DNA of 64,000 nt. Origin: Jackrogersella multiformis (taxonomy: Eukaryota > Ascomycota > Sordariomycetes > Xylariales > Hypoxylaceae). Under the pieces are notes generated by a model, which worked only from the letters and a program-made list of their open reading frames with translations, was not told the DNA's origin and searched no databases. The stretch lies in assembly GCA_902806575.1 (NCBI GenBank), contig CADCXD010000002.1:1550001-1614000 (forward strand), in the 5' to 3' direction. Made by a program: the position numbers and the translations under genes. Below are positions 1-13,446 of this stretch, one piece after another (position 1 is the first letter of the stretch; each line of letters begins with the position of its first letter).

Positions 1-730
1 ATGGTGAGATGAAGGGTTCTCGACGAAAACGCGGTACCAAGATATCTCGTACATGGTAGGTACCTACATATATAATACCTAGGTACGACGCTGGCAGGAC
101 CATGTTTCTCGAAGGTTTGTCGAAACGGAGACGGGCAGGCGGGGTTAAAGGTAACGCTGAATGCCCAGGTGATTGTGAAGCCATGGGGTTGACAGGGCCG
201 AGAGGCAGCCCAGGCGATTGCCGTCTTTGGGTCATTTGGGGCACGACATCCGCTTAACCAGTCCTTAGGTAATCTATAAGAAATATCCAGCACCTACCGG
301 TACTAGGTACATGATAGGTACTAGGATAGACACTTACCTAGGTAGGATATGCATGTATTCTACTAGTACCCATTAAGACATCCCGGTTAAGTGTTTCTAA
401 AAATGTAATACTATACTTACATATCTAGGTACCTAGTTACACATGGAGGTAGTACATTAATAACTCGAAGTCGAAATAAATAGTAGACGCAGAATGTACT
501 GTATTATATATACTCTTGCTCGGTCACTTTTACTGCGGCATAAAGCTTGCTCGAAACGACGCGACTACTTTTCAGATTGTATTATTATGAGCTATTAGGT
601 AATCCTAGAAAATGATCATACTAGGGCCCTAGGCAGTTGGAAGTTGCCTAGGTGAAAGTTAGAAGTTGGAAGTTGGAAGATACACTAGATGGATCCATCC
701 GGTAGAAATTTGAATTGTACATAGCAGTGT

Positions 731-790
731 GTGTACCTAGCTGCCTACCTTAGGTATATGAGGTACCTACATGTACCTAGGTAGGTATTA
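731..790. repeat. Dispersed ACCTAGGT/GGTAC repeat cluster
   Basis: Overlapping copies of the palindromic words ACCTAGGT and GGTACC(T) fill this stretch. Similar clusters recur in most intergenic regions of the window and are absent from the coding exons I traced. No terminal structure or coding capacity is visible. Confidence 0.6.
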
Positions 791-1230
791 AAAGGCAATA
801 GAGGTGGGCTGGTGGGTCTGGACTTTTTACCTTTTGAAAATTCGGGACTGGAAGCAACCTTGGAAGTGGACAGGTGGATCAAAACAGGGATCAGCCCTTC
901 TGTTACAGATCCTGAGACGCGTCAGGGATTAACCCCTGGCCCTTACACCCCCTGCCTGCATGTTATTTTCCGTAGGGCCAATGACGAGACTGCCCAAGGC
1001 AACTGAAATTCAACATCAAACGCGCTCCGCTGACGAACGAGACGACAACTCCTAATCTTGGTCGGTCTTGGTCGGGAAATCGTCTGAGTTTCTACCTTCT
1101 TAGTCACACTTCTAGTCATACTTCTGGAATAGCCAACAGTAGCCCACAGTATGTAGCCAACACAATACCGAACATACTACGTACAGCCTGCAGTCTCCAG
1201 TCTCCGGTCTCCAGTCTGCAGATAATCATT

Positions 1231-1255
1231 CCTCTCTCTCTCTCTCTCTCTCTCA
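1231..1255. repeat. CT microsatellite
   Basis: An uninterrupted run of about a dozen CT dinucleotides lies in non-coding DNA. A similar shorter tract lies near 7661-7678. Confidence 0.85.
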
Positions 1256-3697
1256 AACCTGAGCCTACCGATTCGATATCTATCGTGCCGCCTTTTTCGG
1301 ATATACCCTCCTCTTCCTCCTCGATCGCGCCAGGGTTTTATCTGAAGCCCCGGTCGGCTAGGTACACCATTCCACGATGCCAGAGGTCCAAGTATCGCGC
1401 AGCCCACCATTATCTCCTCCACTCTACACTACAACTACACTACTGCTCTACTACTCTATTACTACTCTGCCATTCTGACCACTTCGCTCCGCCTCCCCAT
1501 CCACTCATCTTCTCAGCCAGCTGCGATTGGCTGTTATCACTATTCTGGAGCCATCCATCTCGCAGCTTCGTCGGTCTAGTGTACTTACTTGCTCCCTGCA
1601 TCTAGGTAGTTCTTGGCCATCCCATTCTTCAGATGAGCTCATCCAGTGTACGCTTCATTATCCAGCCCTCTGTCTCACCACTTCAGCTGCCTCCAATCGC
1701 CAGAGTAACGCACCAGTCGGCTAAACTGGTGAGCTCTGGTGGGTGGTTATAACATTTGAGGATCAACGGATGTAAGACCTTGAGTGTTCATATGCACCTC
1801 TCCTGACGCCTTAGACAATGCCGCCTGGACAACGTCGCCTGCTTTGACTTCGTCCCTCAAAGCTGATTGGCAATATTGCGCATGCTACCTACTGAGAAAA
1901 GATATCTAGGAATATACTAGATATCAGTGAACGCTATACGCTTTGCGACCAGACTAATCAAACAGTCTTACAGGGCAGTCGTGCTATTTGATATTGCTTC
2001 ATTAAACAAAACTGCTAAAAACCGTCAACGATTAGCACATAACATAGGATGTGTTTAGCAACCGAAATGTAATCTTCACCGGCTGGTTCCATTGTCCTTG
2101 TTATTAGGTACTCCACGAGACCCTAGAATGTGTTTTCAAAACCACACCCCCTGGTTGATAATAAGGTATTATTATTTTTCGGAAACCTGTCTTCTCCAGA
2201 TCGACGTATCCGGCCCACGAAAGTGTCATGGTCGTGTCATACGACCCTACTAGCCTACCTACATAGGTACAGCAATAGAATCATGTCCGGGTATACTCTG
2301 GGCCTTATATACACAAGTAACATTCCTACGAGGCCAATCTTCGCGACTCTTGGATGTAGTTCGCGAATCGTCCTGTCGCCCGAGAAGCCGTTTTCTCGAC
2401 CCGCATGCGCCGTATGAGCCTGGAATATATTTGGCATCTTGCCACATGGCCGGACACTATGAGACCTGTCGGCTCCCATGAGGCTCAACGGGAAGGACTA
2501 ACTAAATATAGTGAGTGGTTTCTTTGTAAACATTCATTTAACTTCCCGTAACTAAACCTAACTCTTTTACTCGATGTGATGAGATTATCGTCTTTTTCTA
2601 ATGTTGAATATCAAATTGCATCCGTCCTGTTATATAAAAACCCCTGCCCGACTATTCCAAAAGAGTTGGAGTGCCCATGTATCTTTCTGACCGGGGCAGT
2701 CCCCCCAGTCGTCAGTCTAATCGGTTTCTGGCTACCTCTTACATGCTATGTACCCGAGACCCATCCAGCTCTCCGCCTCTCCCCCATACGCTCACCACTC
2801 TCCCCTGCTTTGAAGGCTTGACTATTATGTATTCCTCGCAACACATCATCGACGAACAGATGTAACCCTCTGAACCCTGCACTGCAAATCCTTGCAGAGC
2901 CTGCCCGGCGGTCCCTGTCGGCCCTGTCTCTTTCTAGCAAGCCAAGCAGAACCTCGCACACCACCTAGTCTCTCCTGTTGAGGTTCACAGACGTGGTCAG
3001 GTCTGTGTCAAGAACTCCGGCTTACCTCCTACCGATGTTCCGAGCCTGGCCGTGTTGAATTATAATCGGACTGCCCATGGGTAGGGCCTGTCACTCTCGA
3101 CTCTCGAGGACCCTTCTTTATATCTCTCGGTCTGCTGCACCGCCCCTCCATCGACCTGCCCTTTTACTCCTCTTCTCGCCTCGCCGCTTTCCCTCACACT
3201 ATCAAATCAAGGTATTATACTACTAGTCGCTCCTTTTTTTCCAACCCTTAACATAAGTCTATTATAACTGCCACTCTGGTCTATAACACTGGGAGCTGGC
3301 TCTCTTCCCACCTAGACACACCCAGTCTATGTGAGCAAGCACCATCTAGCTTACCTAACGAGTTGTTCTATCCTAGACAACTCATTACATTCATTAATTA
3401 AGAACCCACCCATTCGACCTTTTAGCTCAACGCTGTTTATCAATTTATACATTCACTTCCTTCTATCCTTGACGTGGGACACACCTATATCGAAACCTCT
3501 CTTACGGTACCAGAGATTATAGCCACAACCATTGTCATGTATGTCATGAAGAGGTCACCTCGCTCCTGTAGCCCCCTCATATACCGACCTATCAACTAAG
3601 TTTTTCACGTCGTCGTTCATTAACTAATAGTTATATATGTTAAGTGTAGCATACAGTCTATAATAGATCAAACCACCTTCATTTTTAGAGTCACGCC

Positions 3698-5767
3698 ATG
3701 GACTCAACCCAGACGCAGCTGTATGAATCGTTCGGCTCGACTGTATTTGGCAGAAGCTCACACGACGATAGGAGACAACAAATTCAGTCACCTCCTTTTA
3801 CCCTCGGTTCAAACGATAAATTCACCGGGGACGTTCCGCCATCACGCCCACCTCCACTAGTCACGATGAACAGGAACGAGATGCCCGCTAAGGCTGAGAC
3901 TCAAGTGGCACCAACTGGGGTATGGACGACGCCGACATCCCAAGACACACGGCCGAGGCCTGCCACTATCCACGAAGGATTTTCATTTTGTACCGGAGAC
4001 GAATTTGGAGCGATGCCCTCATGGGCAACACCATCTGGCTTAACAATTCACACACCAAGCGATACCATGTCACGACCCGTTTCGATGCACCAGGACTTTT
4101 ACCCCATGGCGACAATGAATAGTAGTGAGTTTCGTTCGAACTGGCCCAGGACCATGGCTAACCATACGTGTAGGTCCATGGGGACTCAAGCCATGTGATG
4201 ATCATCTTGAAATTCATAACCTTGACGTGGATATGAGCATTGGTCAGGCATACACAACGGACGAAGCGATTCCAATTGTGGACCTCAGGTACTCCGGACC
4301 TCAAATGGAAAATGATTCGTTGGGATTTGAGCCGGGTCTGGACCCTAGGCGCATGTCGGGCTCATCGTTCACCGTCTCGACGACCGGCGGCATGTCTGAG
4401 ATGACTTCGTACGAGGATTTCTCAACCGCATTATCCGAGGCGCCATCCTTCACATCAGACTATCCGCCACCTTCGAACCGCAATTCGCTAATGTCTTCAA
4501 CGCAATTGTCACCTGTAGCTTCTCCTCGCATGACGCCGCAGAGTCGCTCTGATCTCGTCCGGACGCACAGCCGTGGTCGCGGCGCCTCGCCCTCTCCTCG
4601 GCCAGGAATGAGATCTGCCCCTTACAACGTCGAGAACAGCGCGAGAAACAAGAGGTGGTCAACTGGGTCCTATGGTACTCCAGCCAACCGACGGCCGTCG
4701 CCTTTCATTTATCATCACACACATGATGCCTTTGGCCCTCGAATGTCGTCGAGGCATTCATCGCCAACGATGCCGAATCATCCACTTCCTTTGAACTACG
4801 GAAATCTTCAGGCCGTCCAGCAGCACCCATTCCTTGTGTCGCATCCGCCGGCTTTCCGAAATAGCATGCTTCTTCCAACGCAGCTACCATCTCACATGCA
4901 ATCTCAGCCGTTCCATCATGAGGCGCACCATTTCGAGAACCCCCCACCGTTACTGTCTCACGGACTTTTTAGGATGCTGCAAAGCAACGCAGACCCACAT
5001 TCGTTGCATGGTCATTACACGGACTTATCCGATCCTCCAGATCTATATGCGTCCCTGCAGGAAGAACAAATTCCGCCGCCTCCCGAAGACATGAATCCTT
5101 CCGATCCCGACCTTGTTCCCCACGAGCAGGAGTTGCGATTCGAAGGTGATTTGTACACTCCAAAATGGGTTCGCGGTCATGGAAATAAGCGGGAAGGATG
5201 GTGCGGTATCTGCAAACCTGGTCGATGGCTTGTATTGAAGAATTCTGCTTTCTGGTACGACAAGAGTTTCACGCACGGTATCAGCGCGGCTACTGGCAAT
5301 CCATTCCAAGAACCTCAAGAGACTAGACGAATGGATGGCAACCCAGACGTTTGGGAAGGTCTGTGTGGAAGTTGCAACGATTGGATTGCCCTGGTGAGCA
5401 GCAAGAAAAAGGGTACAACATGGTTTAGACACGCATACAAGGTAAGAATCGAAGCGGTGTCATATTTTCACATTAGGATACTAATGAATTACAGTGCCAC
5501 ACACATCCTAAGATCAAGGACGCGCCCAAAAGGCGACGTGAGAGTAGCAACTCGAGGACTGTCGCGGCACCTCAAATTACGAAGCCCAAGATAGAGCCAC
5601 ATCAACCTATGACGCCTCGCAAAAATACTCCGGCAGTCTCCCTAAACACCACACCGGTTCATATAGCGGTATCCGGCCCCGTGATGCACCAACATACAAT
5701 TAAGCCAGAGCAACCCCAACCAAAAAAGACGTTCCCTCCGCTTGAGGGACTGACCAACATGATCTAA
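3698..5767 (+). CDS. Rua1/DUF4451-type zinc-binding transcription regulator
   Basis: Three exons: 3698-4124, 4174-5441 and 5495-5767. The introns (49 and 53 bp) have GT-AG ends and CTAAC/CTAAT branch points, and frame is kept across both, giving about 655 residues. The first 470 residues are low-complexity, rich in Ser, Pro and Met. The C-terminal part (about residues 480-580) has paired Cys motifs (CGIC, then CGSC), many Trp residues and a final CHTH placed just after the second intron. This arrangement matches the Pfam DUF4451/Rua1 C-terminal domain, known from Ustilago Rua1 (regulator of a glycolipid cluster) and fission-yeast Meu26. The basic tail (KRRRES) could be a nuclear signal. The start was chosen because it is the first ATG of the long frame after a pyrimidine-rich leader. 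Family assignment is firm; the target genes are unknown. Confidence 0.82.
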
Positions 5768-8700
5768 AAATCGATATCTCTCAAGTCGTATTTTTCAAAA
5801 TAATCGTTTCTTTTTATACCTGGGTAAAAATCTTGGACGAGCAACGAATCACATTTCCTTGGATTCCCTCCCGTCGATTATCGAGACGGGCTATAGACGG
5901 ACAGGCGGCGCACTCCAGTGTCATTCTTCCACACTTTTCTCCTCTCTTTCGCCAGTCATTGGCCCAATTTCATTAACCTCAACACTATACCCCAATATGA
6001 ACAAAACTCTCTAAGATGCTATGATGAATCGAGCACAACTAGTTGATTTACGACGGATGGGATAGACAGGAACACGGGGGGGGTATACCGCGGGTGTATC
6101 GCGGCGGTCACGACAAAACAAAAGATTGCTTCGCTTCATTGTGCGCTATTATTTTTAACATATCGTGTTTACACACGGTTGCTTATCTTACAATTCATCT
6201 CGCTTATTTCCCCTTTCGATGTCCATATGCAACATACCAGCTTTTATTTCCTTTTCTTTTTACTAATTAATGTAGATAGCTAAATAAGTGATACCCTCGG
6301 GAATTATGGGGGCAAATGGGGAAGAGGGAGGGAGGGAGGTTTCTACGCGGGAATGATGTTGGTTCAGTCTATGTAGTCCTGCTGGGCAGCGGTAGAATTT
6401 GGGAGGGGGAAGGGGGAAGGGAAGCGTATGATACCACGGGATGGTTTCCCATTGCGATATCCGTAGACTTAGTCAAATGATGACGAATGATTTCCTAGTC
6501 CTCAGTGTCGATTTTTTCATGGTCTATGTTGTGATGTGTACTCCCGACGATCCAAGGCAAAGAATACCACCAAGTCAGATATTCGAAACGGGATGACGGG
6601 AACTACTTTTTTTCTCTCGAACCAGGGCAGATTTCTCGTAAGCCTCGAAATCCTCGAAATGCCAGAACTAGCGTAGATATGCTTATCTTCGAGGAACCAG
6701 GCTGCCAGGCATAGTGAGATGGGATGACCCCCCATGCGCGCAACTGAGCAACATCTCGATATGGAGATCATACCTATCAGATCAAACAGCGCCAGATCCA
6801 GGGTGGCTTCTCAGTGACATGCTAGGGCGCTTTTCGGCTGGTGCCTCATTGGATGGATCGGCCTTACTGGAAACACGCCGTCTTCAAACTTTTTCTTCTT
6901 CTTCTCCTCCTTCCCTTTCCCTTCCCTACCTACCTACATACATACACACATACGTGTACGTACTACGAGCCACAGGACCGGGTGGACGGGCTTCCCAGCT
7001 CCCCAAGCCTGGAACGGCAAACGAAACGCATAAAGATGACTTTTGCACGTACTCGGGAAAATATAGCTACCCCGGCACATACTACAACGTTTTGGAGGGG
7101 CGTCAAAACGTAGCTCTTCTTTCGCCCAGACAGACGTCTTTCTGGTTTCGAAGTGCCGGCCAGGCTGCCAGGTCAAATATATATATATGCTTATCTACAT
7201 GACTTCGGGTGTTATGGCGTTTCTCTTGTGTACCTAGGCTACGAAGAGCAGGATCTTCCCCCTTCATGTTCTTCTTCTTCCCTCGCCAACGCCACGTTTC
7301 TATGAATAGGGTCGGATGGCTGTCCCGTTGGTGCGTTGGGAGTCCGTAAACCCGTCGCTCGAGGGGTCTCCACTTCGGAGACAGACCCCTGAGGCAAGGA
7401 AGCCTTGGGCTTACCTTGGGATTTGTACACGTACACCCTCCCTCCCTCCATCCGTTCCATCCCTGGCGGTTTCTGGGTTTGTGCCTCCGTCACCTAGAGC
7501 CGGGACCTTGCTTGCGAATGACTGGCTGGCTGGCTCTGGTGAGAAGTAATAGTAGAGGTAGGCAGGCACACATATACCTACCTGCCTATATTTGTCAGTC
7601 TCACTCATCGATCGGGAGCTCGGGCACGCTTGTCCGGCTGCTACTGCAGGGGACTTGTTCCTCTCTCTCTCTCTCTCGCACCGGGCCAACAGCTGAACCG
7701 TGTGTTGGAGAGAATATGTAGGTAGATACATATGTGTGGTAAAGTAGGGCTAAAGCCCGGGATTCCTACGTGCCTATGCGATTGGTCGTCGGGCGGTGCG
7801 GTATGGTCCCCCTGGTCTATAACTTGCTGTTTTCTCTTCGTATAATGGGACATTCTGAATCTCTTAGGACTAGTAAGACCTCAGCTATAGCTGTTAGGCC
7901 AGACATAGCAGAATAGTTGTCGTTTCAGATGTATAATTCCATGCTTTTGATAACAGTCTTATCTAAAAAGCGACAGTTTAGCATTGCTGAGGGAGTAAAA
8001 CCATACTTATTCTTCCAAAAAAAAAAAGAATTTGCTATAGAACTCAACAACTTGTATACACATATGTATATACACTAATGTCCAAAAGCTCAGGCTATGC
8101 GCGTGGTCTATTCAACGCGTGAGTATAAAAATCGACTTTTTAATTCGTCTAGTTACCTACCTAGTTATCGGGTCGAGTATTTCCTCCATAATAAAGGGAT
8201 CGAAGAGTGAAGGATGTGTCGACTTGGAGGGCATATCTACTTGTAGACACGGCCTTCGTTTCCAGGATGTTCCTTATAAGGTATTTATCGTGAAGCTAAC
8301 TTCCCAGAGGACCGTGTATGATTCAAGGTAACAAAGTGGCTGTTGTATAGGTATATATTATTGACGAATCATAAGTATGTAGTGTAAAGGGGCGGTAGAG
8401 ATCAGTCAATGATATCTGCATTCTGTGGAGGCGACTTGGTTCATTCTTGTCCTTGAAGATATCCCGTAGATGTCCTTATCTTTAGGCGTCTTCTAGAAAT
8501 ATGTGGCTTCGTGTTGGCGCAAGCCTGCTTGCGACGTGTGCGACGGTGGCTTACATGAACGAAATGAGGAGTGGTGATCATATTGCCGGTATTCCCTCTT
8601 GCCACGCGGTAGCCATTGCTGGCCTAAAATTTCATTTGCAGAGAGGTCCCGGTTGTTTCGCGTGGCGTCTCTTCGGCCGCCGTAGAGGATGTTCACGACA

Positions 8701-10459
8701 GGTACTTATACTTCAAGACAAGAAAAAAAAAGGCGGGGGTTCGGAATCATCCGACTTGTAGTCGATAGGAATTTATCTTCCAGCAAACACGCCGGCGAGC
8801 TCCTATATGTAAAGTTAAAAGTGAGGTTAAAATGGTCTTTATATATACCACCCACTTAGTTTTACGTGCGTCTTAGCTTGCTTTTTCAGAATAGTCTTAA
8901 TTCATATTAGCGAATACATCTTCTCGACAGGTGTGTAGTGATCATATAATTTACCTATTCATTCCTTTTCCTTATTCTTGTTTTATCTTCTAGTGCTCCC
9001 GTTTGCGCACGATATAATTCTTGGGCCTTTGAATCAGAGCGTGATGCGACTTTGGCTGCTGAGATTCATCTCATCGCCACGAACTATAGCTCGACCGAAA
9101 CGCTGTAAGACTAGAAGAGTACCATAAAGGGATCATCCTTCTTGATCTTAACTCTCTTTGGCCACATTGCTTATATTTTGTGATACGACTCTTAGACGCC
9201 TGCCCCCCTGAGATATTCTGTACGACTAAATCATGGTGCTCTGAGCCACTCATATTTGTTTAAATTTCATTAGGCTTTGGTACTGATAAGTTACTAATGA
9301 GTCTGACAGCAGTATTATCGAGCTTCTCCCTCGTTTTATAGCTAGTTATTATCGATATAATAGAATATCCTTTGCGCCGAACGTAGTAAGGTAGGACCTA
9401 TATAGGTAGTACTTGGTTGAACTAACGTTCGCACATGTAATAAGTGTGGTAATAAATAGTATGGATGTATTGTATCAATAGAGCTGTCTGTCTTGTATTA
9501 GCTGAACCGCAAAAGAAATATGTACCAACTGCTCACCGTGTTACAAGTGAATGAACTACCCGTATGGCATATGGTAGGGAGGCTTTGGCAGTCCTCGAGA
9601 TTTTCCACTCTTTCAACGATTTTTTCACCTTCATGGCTAACACATAGGCCTTAAGAGTGTTCTTATTGTCATTGAAAGCTCAAGTTCATAGCACCCAAGC
9701 TTCTCCTTTATACGGTGCTCGATGATCGTCTTGTTTAAGGGGGTAATGGAGTACTAGCCAAGCTCGTGTTATGATCTATATAGGTATGATTAGATTCCCG
9801 CCTGTGCCAAATAATCGAGTCTTTGAACATATGTGAACAAGCAGACGTACCTTCGAAGTCACAAGTATTACGACCGAATAAAACGTGTAATAGCTAATCA
9901 GATTTATATACGATGAGGTTCTGTCTTCTGTCTCACCACCTTTGCCTATGAACGTAGACGTATACTTGGCATGTACCTTATATCCTCTTAACTAGCAATT
10001 GGCTTTTCAGTGTTAATATTCAGTATTGGAGTACTGTCCAGCGGCCTTCTCAGATAACCAAGGAGCCGAGGCATTTTTGTCGACCAATAAAAGAAAATTA
10101 CGTGTAAGGTCTAGGCCTTTAGCTGACTTTGATGAATATATTGCGTTAAACTGGTATCGTGCTAAATATTCAAGCTGTAAAGCTACGAGGTAGTTGCTAA
10201 TTAAGAAGATAAGAGATATCGATCTAAATTTTAATAAGTTTATTTATATCTCTGCATTCGAAGCGGCAAGAAAAAGAATATTGAAACCCTAAGTAGAAGA
10301 GTGATAAGGTTGCTTAAGTATGTAGTGCAGGGGAAAGGGGGGAGATTTCGAAATTATAGGAGTAAAAGTGCGGAGGTTTAATGAGCACGTATTAAGGAAA
10401 GATACCGGTACTTACAAGTATGGTTAAAGTTTAAACAATCTGGCCAATCTGGCCAATCA

Positions 10460-10495
10460 TACCTAGGTACCTACCTACTTAGGTACTTGGGTAAC
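10460..10495. repeat. Dispersed ACCTAGGT/GGTAC repeat cluster
   Basis: A run of overlapping TACCTAGGTACCTACC-type words. Comparable clusters follow at 10631-10668 and 11125-11160. Confidence 0.6.
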
Positions 10496-12621
10496 TGATC
10501 ATTTAGTTGTATATTTATGTCGCGATGACGACCTTAATTAATACTTATGATAAATCTCCATGCGATCGATGTTCTACTGGAAGGCTTCGTTACCTAATTA
10601 AACTTATTTAGGCCACAGGGCTATACTACGTACCTAGGTACCTAGTAAGTATGTACCTACCTAAGTACTTAGTACATCCGACGTCACTGGCCTTTTTCTA
10701 CACTAGATCAGGGAATACCTACCTTTAACGGCCTAACGAATGATTAGGCGGCGCCGGGTCCTCCGGCTAGATGCAGCACAAAATCTTGGAACGTTGGAAG
10801 CTTAAAACCTTGAAATCTATTTATATTTCTATTTATATTTCTAGTATATTTCCATGTTCAAGATGGCGTGTAATAATTTGGGTTAAATGGACATAACTTG
10901 CGACATCTCAAGGCGTCTAATCCCACATGTAAGGCTGCATTGCTATTTAATCGCCAAATGAATATCATACTCCTACCTAAGTACTGACGGCGTATAATAT
11001 CGGCATTTTAATGGTGAACCAGGGCGCCTGTTGAGGTAAATAGGCGGTATGATGGCGCCAACAGGTCCAAGCAAAAAGCAGTCGGTGTGCTGCGAGCTAC
11101 CAGAAGATTAATGCAGACAATTAACTACTTACCTAGGTACCTAGGTAGGTACCTACATACCTTAACATCCATGCTATATTAATCTCGATAAGTCTTGTTT
11201 GTCGCACGGGCGGATATGTATGATCTGATTGACAGGCAACTAGATATATTAGATCGGGCTTCGTTACTCTTAAGTAGACTAAACAGACTAGTTAGCTTAA
11301 ACTACCAAGGTATTAGTCTTCATCTATGATCTCACTCAACCGTTTATATCGAATACTTGCACGTACCTAGCCTAGTATTACGCATTGACAATCTCGAACC
11401 GTTCGATGATGTTTGCCGGCGGGTGGAGTAAGGTCTGTTATATAGCTTCAAGGCCTATATTATCAACCAAATCAAACTCATCGTTAATATCATACCTACC
11501 TACGTACCTAGGTTAGATAATATGCAGGCTACTGCTATGTGCTATATGTTCCATACTAGCACTGGCTAGTATGTGGATACGGTTCGTCCTCTGTTGACTC
11601 ATTTTCGTTCCATCTAATGCAGGTCCTAAGTCTTTAGAATGTCTTCGCAGCATACTATACGACCCATTGGGTGGAATCTAATCTTTCTATAGGCTAACCG
11701 TTCTATAACCTGGCACGATCCACTATGGTTTGACTGAAGATCCGGAGGATATGCCATGACATATGTTTGGTTCGTATGGTTCCTTAGGTACGGTCATGTC
11801 CTATGGTTACCTGGGTTTGTGACCTACTCAGATACTCGGTCATCCAATTTGCTCCTGCATAAAACAATTGACAACTCATAGCCTTTGGAAATATTGGGAT
11901 ATTCCCCCGAGCTGATACCGGAGTAAGCACAATAGTTCGCTCGCTTGGCGGAGACGGAGCATACGCAATTCTGCAGGTCCGGAATCCCTTATAGCTGCAA
12001 GCAACCGTGGCATCGTTCTTAGTATTTGCTGATTGCTATGATAATAATATATATATTTATATTAGAGAAGGAAGGGTGAATTGCGACAATGTCATCATCC
12101 TTTTCTTCCTTTGACTGATAGGAAATGAGACCTAATACTCAAGTTCCAGTCCGAATACCTAAATGACATGACGAGACTTGGTCGAGCAGGTCGAGCAGGT
12201 CGAGTTGGCGATACAAATAGGGGACGTGTTACATTCCTTCCTTCCAACAAGACAGCTACCCCCTAACAGGTACCTATCATGAATTCTAGGTGACTGCGGG
12301 GATAATCCCGGACTTTCACCTACGGGAGTAATTGGATATCGGGTTATAAGCGATGGGTTATATGAGAGTTCCCTCTTCTGCAAGGAGGAGTCTTACGCGC
12401 CGTTCGTCCACCTTAGCTGACTTCCAAGGTTGGTAGTGTGCTCTACCAAAAGCTCACAACCAATTGATCATATTCATTTCGACTGCTATGTCATAACACG
12501 AACGATGCGAATGATGCGACGTTCCTAGCTTTTTTTTCGAGGGGGTTTAGAGGATTTAGAGGGCTTTTTGATAACCTTTATTAGGTATCCCCGAGTGTGA
12601 TCGCCATTTAGTTACATCAAA

Positions 12622-12674
12622 TGGTACCTAGCTGCCTACCCCTAGGTACCTAGGTAGTTAGGTAGGTACTTAGA
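12622..12674. repeat. Dispersed ACCTAGGT/GGTAC repeat cluster
   Basis: About 50 bp composed almost wholly of CCTAGGTA and GGTAGGTA words, with another copy near 12805-12840. It lies upstream of the PHD-finger gene. Confidence 0.6.
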
Positions 12675-13446
12675 GGTAAATAAGTTAAAGACCTGAGACC
12701 CGTCGCTCCTGTACCCCTCGTTACACATATTCTATTACCAAGAAAATCTTCTTTTTCCTCAGACGTGCTTGCTATTCGAGGGGGAAAAAGGAAAAAAAGA
12801 AAATGGGTACCCTAGGTAGGTAAGGTACCTAAGGTATGGGGTATGGATTGCCAAGTTTAGCAACTAGAACCAGCACAGACCTTACTTTGGTACCTCCTAC
12901 CTAAGAGGTTAAGAGGTTAAGAGGTACCCAGGTATTGTACAACTTTAAAGATTTACCCGACATCCATGGATGTATGTAGGTACCTAAATAACTAAACTCC
13001 AAGGCACCCGCTTCTACCTAGAACTATATCCACTTTAAGTCCTCTTCACCACGACAACCACTTTAGCTGTATGCTTTTTTTTTTCCTTCTCTCTCTCTTC
13101 GTCTTTTAGACCGACGATTAATGATACATAATTACGAACAATCTTTCTTTATACTACCTTAGGTACTTAGGTATTGGCTTGTGTATACTTTGAGACCAAC
13201 TTGCAGCTCGGCTAGCATAAACGAACATAATCCGTAGCTGTGCCTAAAACTTGCAACTTGCAACTAACAACTAACAACTCGCAAACGACTTGACGACTTA
13301 CCTCCTCTTGCTCTTTCGCTCACCAGAAACGATTATAGATATGATAATGTGCAATGATATACGAACTTAAAGAATAGCACCTACCGAAGGGAAGACATCC
13401 TCCTCCTTTTTTCTCTCTCCTTCTTACTAGCAAGAGAGACTTTGCT

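Larger units (their letters stand above)
1..3697. other. Intergenic region left of the Rua1-like gene
   Basis: I see no credible gene here. Short overlapping frames exist on both strands but lack family signatures and consistent splice structure. The stretch holds several ACCTAGGT/GGTACCTA clusters (about 60-90, 290-345, 410-435, 730-790) and a pure CT microsatellite near 1231-1255. The last kilobase is pyrimidine-rich, as expected for a long promoter and 5' leader of the regulator that starts at 3698. Confidence 0.6.
5768..13446. other. 7.7-kb gene-free stretch
   Basis: No gene can be supported. 6.7-7.8 kb is more GC-rich and has open frames on both strands, but they overlap each other, contain simple-sequence tracts (CCTA/CATA near 6920-6960, CT near 7661) and resemble no family. 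8.8-12.6 kb is AT-richer with many stops in all frames and several ACCTAGGT clusters. The final 400 bp are pyrimidine-rich and probably form the promoter and leader of the PHD gene. Confidence 0.55.

Noticed and set aside
6714..7731. Several overlapping 70-160 codon frames on both strands
   Set aside because: They overlap antisense to each other, contain simple repeats (CT, CCTA), show no family motif and cannot be joined by sensible introns.
8501..8761. 86-residue frame with a signal-peptide-like start (MWLRVGASLLATCATVAYM)
   Set aside because: The rest is poly-Lys and low-complexity without a mature-protein signature, and no splice or promoter context supports it.
12159..12490. Hairpin-like stretch resembling a tRNA or structured RNA
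   Set aside because: No clover-leaf with a T-loop GTTCGANNC could be drawn. The pairing around GGTTG/CAACC is too short.
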